Positions 1 through 4,556 of a DNA stretch of 5,428 nt are shown here, in pieces (position 1 is the stretch's first letter; each line of letters begins with the position of its first letter). The stretch is from contig JAKPMW010000226.1 in NCBI GenBank assembly GCA_029548715.1, positions 1 through 5,428 on the forward strand. Direction: 5' to 3'. The translations under genes were made by a program, and so were the position numbers. Origin of the DNA: Spirochaetota bacterium (GTDB lineage Bacteria; Spirochaetota; JAGLSM01; JAKPMW01). The notes under the pieces are model-generated. The model was not told the origin of the DNA. It did not search any database and saw only the letters and a list, made by a program, of their open reading frames with translations.

Positions 1-634
1 CACAGGCAAGAGCGTTTTCGATCCAGTCAGCACGCTTATCACAGATATGCCGGCACTGGGTTCCGTCCGTCCGGGCCGAGCAAACCGGACGCCCGATCCC
101 GTCCGCCTTGAGCTGAAGGAACATGGTACAGCCGCTGTTCATGATCAGCGAGACAAGCTCGCAGATGACCGTGATATTTTCCATGGGTTCGTCCCCGAAG
201 CCCAGAAACGCTCCATTGATCTCCTCAAGCAAGCGCTGCGAACGCCTGATGCGGTTTTCGACGGCATGTTTGTACAATGCCATCTCAATCGTGACCCTGA
301 GGGCGTTTTCTTCTATAGGCTTGATCAGGTAGCCAAAGGGGCTTGTTGCCTTGGCGCGCTCGACAGTCCCACTGTCTGCACTGGCAGTCAGGTACACAAT
401 GGGAAGGTCGTACTGCTGGAGGACAAGTTTGGCTGTCTCGACCCCGTCGAGCTGGCCCTCAATCATGATATCCATCAAGACCAGGTCAGGACTGGCAGAA
501 GCAATGGCATCCAGCGCATCCCCACTGTTGGCTACAATCCCGCAGACAAGATACCCCATCCGCTCGACATGACTGCGGAGACTGATGCTCGCCAGCTCGT
601 CGTCATCTACGATCAATATCCGTGGTCGCTTCAT
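1..634 (-). CDS. Response regulator: receiver domain plus GAF-like domain (3' end beyond window)
   Basis: The frame is open for 211 codons from an ATG at 634 to the left edge, so the C-terminus is missing. Residues 1-120 form a CheY-like receiver: acidic cluster D10-D12 after the strand RILIV, phosphoacceptor D55 in LVLMDIM, T83 in YLTAS and K105 in GYLIKP. These are all residues needed for Mg2+ binding and phosphotransfer. A helical linker (about 112-140) leads into a segment beginning FLGFGDEPMENI (143-154). It resembles the opening of the GAF domains found in PAS/GAF sensor kinases and regulators, with QCRHIC (193-198) where related proteins often have a GHICYD-like motif. No DNA-binding domain is visible in the part present; a histidine kinase or other output module could follow outside the window. 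It is probably a cytoplasmic phosphorelay protein with a small-molecule-binding or redox-responsive module. The start sits four residues before the first beta strand, as usual; the purine-rich GGGGGGAG upstream is close to it (2 bases). The receiver call is firm, the GAF call is moderate. Confidence 0.9.
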   Translation of the reverse strand, partial: MKRPRILIVDDDELASISLRSHVERMGYLVCGIVANSGDALDAIASASPDLVLMDIMIEGQLDGVETAKLVLQQYDLPIVYLTASADSGTVERAKATSPFGYLIKPIEENALRVTIEMALYKHAVENRIRRSQRLLEEINGAFLGFGDEPMENITVICELVSLIMNSGCTMFLQLKADGIGRPVCSARTDGTQCRHICDKRADWIENALAC

Positions 635-652
635 GACTCCCCCCGCTTGAGG

Positions 653-682
653 ATAACACCACAGGCAGCAACATTCCGGCAA
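653..682 (-). promoter_or_regulatory. Candidate sigma70-like promoter for the response regulator
   Basis: On the minus strand a TTGCCG hexamer (677-682) is followed after 18 bases by TGTTAT (653-658), which has TG one base upstream like an extended -10. Each hexamer matches the consensus at four of six positions. It lies between pgeF and the response regulator start. The -35 element falls inside an inverted repeat, which would suit a regulated promoter. This rests on weak consensus matches only. Confidence 0.3.
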
Positions 683-701
683 TGCCATTGCACTTTGCCA
701 G
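676..701. repeat. Inverted repeat upstream of the response regulator
   Basis: Outer arms CCGGCAA (676-682) and TTGCCAG (695-701) can pair over seven positions with one G-T wobble. Nested inside is a 13-base palindrome GCAATGCCATTGC (679-691) with six-base arms around one central base. No T-run follows it in the direction of transcription, so it does not look like an intrinsic terminator. It overlaps the candidate -35 element, so an operator or an RNA hairpin in the leader are the likelier options. Confidence 0.45.
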
Positions 702-722
702 AAAAAACCAGTATCTCACAGA

Positions 723-1454
723 TCAACCCAGCGGAGCAAGTACCGTCATCATCCGGCCGGATGACAGGCCCTGTCGTCGCCATGACCAGAATCGGTCCTG
801 GGGATCACAGCAGGTACAGAAGGGTGAAGGGAAAATCTGCTCCGGCCTGACTCCGGCATCCTCGATCTGCCGCAGGGCTGCCCCCTGATTGTCAAAAAAC
901 AGCCGTCCCCCGCGACGCTGAAACGGGCCGGCAGGGAAATGATCTGCAAACTCGTCTCCAACCTCATAACAGCAAGGCCGGATCGAGGGTGAAAAGGCAA
1001 CCAGGAGATCAGCAGGTCGTGTGCCCCGCTCCTCAAGTGCACGCACGGCCATGCCCGGAAGCCCTGCGGCTGTCCCCTTCCAGCCTGAGTGGATCAGCAC
1101 GTATTCCCTTCTGCGTCTGTCAAAGATGGCAATGGCAAGGCAGTCAGCGGTAAACACACCCGCAGCGCAGCGCACCCCGGGCGCAACAAGATACCCGTCC
1201 GTCTGGTCAAAAAAGCCGGAAGAGGCAGCCGTTATGGTTTCGATACGTGTTCCATGAACCTGCCGCCCGCAGACCAGTGGCGCGGCCTGTCCCCAGGTCC
1301 TGACAAAGCACTCACGCGCAGCGCGTCCGCTCTCACCACTTTCGATATGCATATCACCGGCAGCAACCGTCGAAGTGGCCATGAGATACCCCTCGGCGCG
1401 CAGCGCCGTCAGGATAACGGCATCCGCCCTGAGCTCCCATGCAGCATCGTTCAC
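723..1454 (-). CDS. pgeF: Peptidoglycan editing factor PgeF (YfiH/DUF152, polyphenol-oxidase-like fold)
   Basis: This 243-residue protein is full length for the family. The metal and active-site signature is complete: QVHG with H67, FTADC with C105, and HSGWKG with H122. The family blocks SPSIRPCCYEVGDE (155-168) and CTCCDP (about 212), and the C-terminal FWSWRR...GRMM tail, follow in the usual order. Members are cytoplasmic and zinc-dependent. In E. coli PgeF (YfiH) prevents wrong amino acids such as L-serine entering the first position of the peptidoglycan stem peptide, and relatives have purine-nucleoside-cleaving activities. Older annotations call them laccases. The start is a GTG at 1454, 9 bases after the ABC ATPase stop, with AGGGG about six bases upstream; an ATG at residue 25 is a weaker alternative. 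The N-terminal 50 residues are compact and lack the usual SLNLG-type segment. It is probably co-transcribed with the ABC transporter genes. I am sure of the family; the editing role is by homology. Confidence 0.93.
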   Translation of the reverse strand: MNDAAWELRADAVILTALRAEGYLMATSTVAAGDMHIESGESGRAARECFVRTWGQAAPLVCGRQVHGTRIETITAASSGFFDQTDGYLVAPGVRCAAGVFTADCLAIAIFDRRRREYVLIHSGWKGTAAGLPGMAVRALEERGTRPADLLVAFSPSIRPCCYEVGDEFADHFPAGPFQRRGGRLFFDNQGAALRQIEDAGVRPEQIFPSPFCTCCDPQDRFWSWRRQGLSSGRMMTVLAPLG

Positions 1455-1463
1455 AGCCCGCCC

Positions 1464-2138
1464 CTATTTGAGAATACGCTGGATCCTGCCATCGCCCATC
1501 TCGTAGACATTGGTTGCAGCCCTGGCAAAATTTTTGTTGTGGGTCACAAAGACTATGGTCGTCCCGCTTGCATTCACCGCAGCAAACAGCGCAATAATCC
1601 GCCTTGATGTCTCGTCATCCAGATCACCGGTCGGTTCATCCGCAAGAAGCAGGCGCGGTCTGTTGATCAGCGAACGGGCTATGGCCACCCGCTGTCGTTC
1701 GCCTCCCGAGAGCGCCTGCACACGGGCATTGATGCAATACCCCAGGCCAAGCTTTTCGAGAAGCTGAACGGCGTATTTCTTCTTTTCGTCCAGCATCCCG
1801 TCATGAAACAGAATGGGAACCAGAACGTTTTCAAGGACGGTCAGATTGGAGAGCAAGTCGGTAAACTGAAAAACAAATCCGATCTCCCGGCCGCGGAGAA
1901 TTGACAGCTCGATATCAGAAATATCACTGACCCTCCGCTTGTCAAAGTAGACCTCCCCCTCGGTGGGGTGAATCAGACAACCGATAATCGAAAGAAGCGT
2001 GGTCTTCCCGCTGCCCGAAGGACCAACGATGGCGATGTAATCGCCGGCATTGATGTCAAGCGAAACGCCCCTGAGGGCCTCGGTCCGTGCGCTTCCGCTT
2101 CCGTACGACTTTGTGACGTTGAGTACCTTGGTTATCAT
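1464..2138 (-). CDS. ABC transporter ATP-binding protein, MacB/LolD (FtsE-like) family
   Basis: A 224-residue ATPase of standard length with every catalytic motif: Walker A GPSGSGKT (39-46), Q-loop glutamine Q91 in FVFQFTDLL, signature LSGGERQ (143-149), Walker B LLLADEP (163-169) with the catalytic glutamate, D-loop GDLD (171-174) and switch histidine H200 in VTHN. The N-terminal pattern KSYGSG..RTEALRGVSLDI is typical of the MacB/LolD/FtsE group, which works with FtsX-type permeases in mechanotransmission, lipoprotein release or export of peptides rather than in classical import. It acts on the cytoplasmic face of the inner membrane. The permease gene lies directly upstream (27-base gap) and is the evident partner. 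The ATG at 2138 has its nearest purine-rich sequence, GGGAG, 13 bases away, so translation may partly depend on coupling to the permease. Substrate unknown. Confidence 0.95.
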   Translation of the reverse strand: MITKVLNVTKSYGSGSARTEALRGVSLDINAGDYIAIVGPSGSGKTTLLSIIGCLIHPTEGEVYFDKRRVSDISDIELSILRGREIGFVFQFTDLLSNLTVLENVLVPILFHDGMLDEKKKYAVQLLEKLGLGYCINARVQALSGGERQRVAIARSLINRPRLLLADEPTGDLDDETSRRIIALFAAVNASGTTIVFVTHNKNFARAATNVYEMGDGRIQRILK

Positions 2139-2165
2139 GAAATCGCGATGCTCCCTCTCTGCTGC

Positions 2166-2735
2166 TTACTCTCGGTTGCGGATGGCTGTGTAGGGCTCGA
2201 CACTGCAGATGACAATGGCCGGATAGAGCGCCGCCAGTGTGGCAGCAACCATGGTCGATCCGAGCGCGGCTGCTCCCGCAGCCAAAACGGTACCAAAACC
2301 CGCCGATGCAAAAAACGGTGCCAGCACATCCTCGCGTGCCTGAACAAGAACAAAACCCAGTACTGCGGAAATGACCGCCCCCGAGAGCACAATAAACTGT
2401 GTCTCGACCAGCAGAAGCTTAAAGATAAAGAGACGGCGGGCACCTATTCCCCTGAGCAACCCGATCTCGTGATATCGCACCCGGTTGATCAGCCAGAAGA
2501 TGACCAGGAGTGAAAAGAAATTCATGACAAGAAGCACAATCAGAAGCAGTTCGGAGAGCCCGAGGACCGGAAGCCTGTCACCGGAGAAGGCCGGATTTGG
2601 GGCAAGCCTGTGCAGATACCACATAAAAAAAACCAGACAATTGACAGAGACAAGAAAAATAGTTGCGAGATTTGAAAAAGTCCCTCTGACAAAATTCCGC
2701 CGCGCCAACCACACTACCCGCTGAAACTGATTCAC
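2166..2735 (-). CDS. Minimal FtsX/MacB-like ABC permease lacking the extracytoplasmic domain
   Basis: With the GTG start at 2735 this is a 189-residue membrane protein. Predicted segments are about 22-41, 61-84, 107-132 and 150-177. Between segments two and three lies RVRYHEIGLLRGIGARR (85-101), the cytoplasmic coupling motif of FtsX-type permeases (EIG.LRA.GA). The C-terminal ALYPAIVICSVEPYTAIR matches the family's YPA...S.EP..AIR ending. Normal MacB/LolC/FtsX permeases carry some 100-250 residues outside the membrane between segments one and two; here there are only about 20 (42-60). The reading frame is intact, so this appears to be a small form rather than a decayed gene. A GTG at 2789 would add 18 residues but has no ribosome-binding site; the 2735 start has GGAAGGAG 11 bases upstream. 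It probably forms a homodimer with two copies of the neighbouring ATPase. The substrate cannot be told from sequence. Confidence 0.85.
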   Translation of the reverse strand: MNQFQRVVWLARRNFVRGTFSNLATIFLVSVNCLVFFMWYLHRLAPNPAFSGDRLPVLGLSELLLIVLLVMNFFSLLVIFWLINRVRYHEIGLLRGIGARRLFIFKLLLVETQFIVLSGAVISAVLGFVLVQAREDVLAPFFASAGFGTVLAAGAAALGSTMVAATLAALYPAIVICSVEPYTAIRNRE

Positions 2736-2746
2736 TGGAGGTACCG

Positions 2747-2754
2747 CTCCTTCC
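2747..2754 (-). promoter_or_regulatory. Ribosome-binding site that decides the permease start
   Basis: GGAAGGAG on the minus strand is a near-perfect Shine-Dalgarno sequence 11 bases before the GTG at 2735. Spacing is a little long. Four of its bases (GGAG) can pair with CTCC just before the start across a six-base loop, which might dampen initiation. It favours the GTG at 2735 over the one at 2789. Confidence 0.5.
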
Positions 2755-2767
2755 GCTAACTGACACA

Positions 2768-2780
2768 GACTAATATAGTC
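2768..2780. repeat. Short palindrome GACTA-ATA-TAGTC in the permease leader
   Basis: A perfect 13-base inverted repeat (five-base arms, three-base centre) lies in the 93-base gap between the cyclic-nucleotide-domain gene and the permease gene. On the minus strand its core reads TATATT, a fair -10 match, but I find no convincing -35 at normal spacing. It could be a small operator or chance. Otherwise the gap holds only the permease ribosome-binding site and no terminator-like hairpin with a T-run. Confidence 0.25.
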
Positions 2781-2828
2781 ATGAAACACGGTCCGGAGGT
2801 CAGTCCCGCCCTGGGCAGCAAACCCGGC

Positions 2829-4028
2829 TCAAAACCAGTCGATCCGGGGCATGGCTTCGTCCCGTACCGGCCGGGACGAGCGGACAACAACCCGTTCGTC
2901 ACTTCGGGCCCGCTCCTGGATCGAGTATACCTCACCCGTCAGTGTTCCCACCTGGCTGAGGAGCGAAGTCGCCTTGCGCTGCACCAGTTCGCTGACCTGT
3001 CCGAGCCAGTCCATCTCGGGATGGCTCCGCATGGCTGTATGGATATCTGTCACGAGGGCAGCGTATTCCCTGGCATAGCCATCTACCTGGGTCACGGTAT
3101 ACTCGCCCTTGCCCTGGGCCGCCTGATCGATTTTATCGCTGTACTCACGGATTTTTTCACAGTTGATCCGCTCGCGGAAGGCCAGGGAAGAGATCATGTT
3201 GAAAAACGTTCCAGGATCGTTTTTGAAGATGTTGGCCATGTCTTTGGCATTGATCCGGATCACATGCGTTTTGTCGAGAGTCCTCAGGGTTGCCGTGCGT
3301 GGCTGGCCAAGGATCAGGCCCATCTCGCCAATGATGGTCCCCTTGCGGCTGATGATATCGATCGGGTTGTTTTTTATCCTGACTTCGATTTTCCCTTCCA
3401 TGAGGATAAACATGTCCTCGGCCTTTTCGCCCTCCTTGCAGATGACGGTTTCCTTCTGGTAGACCTGCTTGTACTGGGCCAGCTTTTCGGAGGTCACATC
3501 TATCTTTTTTTCTTCAACAACATCGCGGATCGAGAGTCCGAAATTATAGGCCTCTGTTACCTTTCCCTTGTCCATGATACTGACCAGCCAGGGGAATTGC
3601 CTGTTTCCGGATGACTCTTCGAGAAGCTGCAGCGTCTCGACAAAGGACCTGGCCAGATCGCGCGAAAAGCGCTCGGTCTCGGCCAGCCGATTCATCTTTT
3701 CGGCCAGGAGAGGATGGAGTCTGGTGATCGTCTCGGCGATATGGTGGGCAACTGAAAATCCGATGGTCCAGTTGGTTATATATGACGCAAGCTTGGCAGC
3801 CGGAATCGGGTTAAGTTGTGTCTCAGACCCGGAAGTAACCAGTGCCGCATGCCTCGGGACGGCTTCCTTCCGGTTCATCGCAATCAGAAGTTCGCTTGCA
3901 CCGACAATGATATTGCTGCCGGAAAGAACCACCGAATCCCTGTCGGTAATCCAGTATTCTATCTCACCGGCGCGGAGCAGAAAGGCACGGTCAGCCAACT
4001 GTCCGGTCGTATAGAGTGTCTCTGACAC
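2829..4028 (-). CDS. Protein with tandem cyclic-nucleotide-binding-type domains and helical C-terminus
   Basis: 399 residues, soluble, no signal peptide or membrane segment. Residues 1-90 look like a degenerate cNMP-binding beta-roll (TTGQLADRAFLLRAGEIEYWI, then VVLSGSNIIVGASELLI) without the phosphate-binding cassette. Residues 90-180 are mostly helical. Residues 183-290 are a clear Crp-type cNMP domain: VICKEGEKAEDMFILMEGKIEV, then GEMGLILGQPRTATL (234-248) with E235 and R244 of the phosphate-binding cassette kept. The C-terminal 110 residues are helical and charged, with no helix-turn-helix, so it is not a Crp/Fnr transcription factor as far as can be seen. It probably senses cAMP/cGMP or another ligand and acts through protein contacts. 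The GTG at 4028 has AGGAG seven bases upstream; an ATG overlapping it by one base (4028-4030) is in another frame and soon stops. It lies upstream of the ABC permease and ATPase genes, which suggests, but does not prove, joint function. Confidence 0.88.
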   Translation of the reverse strand: MSETLYTTGQLADRAFLLRAGEIEYWITDRDSVVLSGSNIIVGASELLIAMNRKEAVPRHAALVTSGSETQLNPIPAAKLASYITNWTIGFSVAHHIAETITRLHPLLAEKMNRLAETERFSRDLARSFVETLQLLEESSGNRQFPWLVSIMDKGKVTEAYNFGLSIRDVVEEKKIDVTSEKLAQYKQVYQKETVICKEGEKAEDMFILMEGKIEVRIKNNPIDIISRKGTIIGEMGLILGQPRTATLRTLDKTHVIRINAKDMANIFKNDPGTFFNMISSLAFRERINCEKIREYSDKIDQAAQGKGEYTVTQVDGYAREYAALVTDIHTAMRSHPEMDWLGQVSELVQRKATSLLSQVGTLTGEVYSIQERARSDERVVVRSSRPVRDEAMPRIDWF

Positions 4029-4042
4029 ATTGCTTCTCCTGC

Positions 4043-4053
4043 GGGGTCACCCC
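4043..4053. repeat. Palindrome GGGGT-C-ACCCC near the expected transcription start
   Basis: An 11-base perfect inverted repeat with five-base arms lies between a promoter candidate and the ribosome-binding site of the cyclic-nucleotide-domain gene. Its place, about 5-15 bases downstream of the -10 element, is where a repressor site or a 5' stem-loop could act. It is short, so chance cannot be excluded. Confidence 0.35.
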
Positions 4054-4057
4054 TGAG

Positions 4058-4085
4058 TCTATACCGGAGAGGGCTTCGGGTTCAA
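4058..4085 (-). promoter_or_regulatory. Candidate sigma70-like promoter for the cyclic-nucleotide-domain gene and downstream ABC genes
   Basis: On the minus strand TTGAAC (4080-4085) and TATAGA (4058-4063) are separated by 16 bases; each matches the consensus at four of six positions. It sits in the 66-base gap between the sufU stop and the GTG at 4028, with room for a 5' leader of about 20 bases. No intrinsic terminator is visible after sufU, so read-through from the suf genes is also possible. Confidence 0.4.
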
Positions 4086-4094
4086 GAAAAATCA

Positions 4095-4556
4095 TCAAGG
4101 AACCATGTCAGACCGTTCGAGCCAGTCCAGGACAGCCCGCCATGCCAGCAGCAGGCATTCCCGCCTGTTGGGCTTTGCCTGCATCAGCCGCATGACGGCC
4201 ATGACCTGGCTGTAGGCCGTTGAAGCATGCGCATCCTCCTGAACCCCGGCGAGGGAAGCCAGCCGGATTGCCTGCAGAAGACAGGCCCTGGCAGCTTCCT
4301 TCTGCAGTCCCGAGACCGTCGTCACAAGCAGTGAGGCCCCGGCCTGCATCAGCGAGCAGCCCTCGCCATTCCACTCAAGCACGAGCCCTGACTCACCCAG
4401 CGTGCAGTTGACAACAACCCGGTCCCCGCAGGACGGATTCATCCGGGCGCCCTCGAGGGAAAGAGCGGGCACCCTGCCCGCCGCCCGTCTGGCATGCTCC
4501 CGCAACAATTCCTGGACCTGATCAGGTCCTGTTTCGGCCTGAGGACTGTTCACCAT
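4095..4556 (-). CDS. sufU: SufU-type zinc-dependent sulfurtransferase (iron-sulfur cluster assembly)
   Basis: A 153-residue protein of the IscU/SufU fold. It shows the SufU pattern: NPSCGD with C43 and D45, GEGCSLMQAGASLL with C67, and RRECLLLAW with C134. These equal the four zinc ligands of Bacillus subtilis SufU (C41, D43, C66, C128), and the roughly 20-residue insertion before the last cysteine that marks SufU from IscU is present (about 84-130). By homology it accepts a persulfide from SufS and passes sulfur to the SufBCD scaffold in the cytoplasm. The start ATG at 4556 has GGAAGG upstream and overlaps the end of sufS (ATGGTGA), giving translational coupling; a GTG one codon later would give a GTGA overlap. 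Upstream in-frame extension to 4607 would lie wholly within sufS and is not needed. The N-terminal 30 residues are less conserved. Confidence 0.93.
   Translation of the reverse strand: MVNSPQAETGPDQVQELLREHARRAAGRVPALSLEGARMNPSCGDRVVVNCTLGESGLVLEWNGEGCSLMQAGASLLVTTVSGLQKEAARACLLQAIRLASLAGVQEDAHASTAYSQVMAVMRLMQAKPNRRECLLLAWRAVLDWLERSDMVP

Noticed and set aside
702..707. T6 run on the minus strand as an intrinsic terminator of pgeF
   Set aside because: No stable stem lies just upstream of it in the direction of transcription; the nearby inverted repeat is on the wrong side.
47..850. Long plus-strand open frame across the response regulator
   Set aside because: It is antisense to a clear receiver-domain protein, has no recognisable domain and runs into pgeF; it is a shadow frame.
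723..1454. Multicopper laccase
   Set aside because: The motifs are those of the YfiH/DUF152 family with one His-Cys-His metal site; multicopper oxidase motifs are absent.
1968..2513. Plus-strand open frame of 181 codons
   Set aside because: It spans parts of the ATPase and permease genes in antisense and encodes a low-complexity charged product without domain features.
2736..2789. GTG at 2789 as the permease start
   Set aside because: No ribosome-binding site precedes it and the added 18 residues do not resemble an FtsX N-terminus; the GTG at 2735 has GGAAGGAG upstream.
2781..3614. Plus-strand open frame of 277 codons
   Set aside because: It lies opposite the cyclic-nucleotide-domain gene, whose protein has a recognisable fold and a good ribosome-binding site; the plus-strand product shows no family motif.
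2829..4028. Crp/Fnr-type transcription factor
   Set aside because: No helix-turn-helix follows the cyclic-nucleotide domain; the C-terminal region is helical and charged but lacks the DNA-binding pattern.
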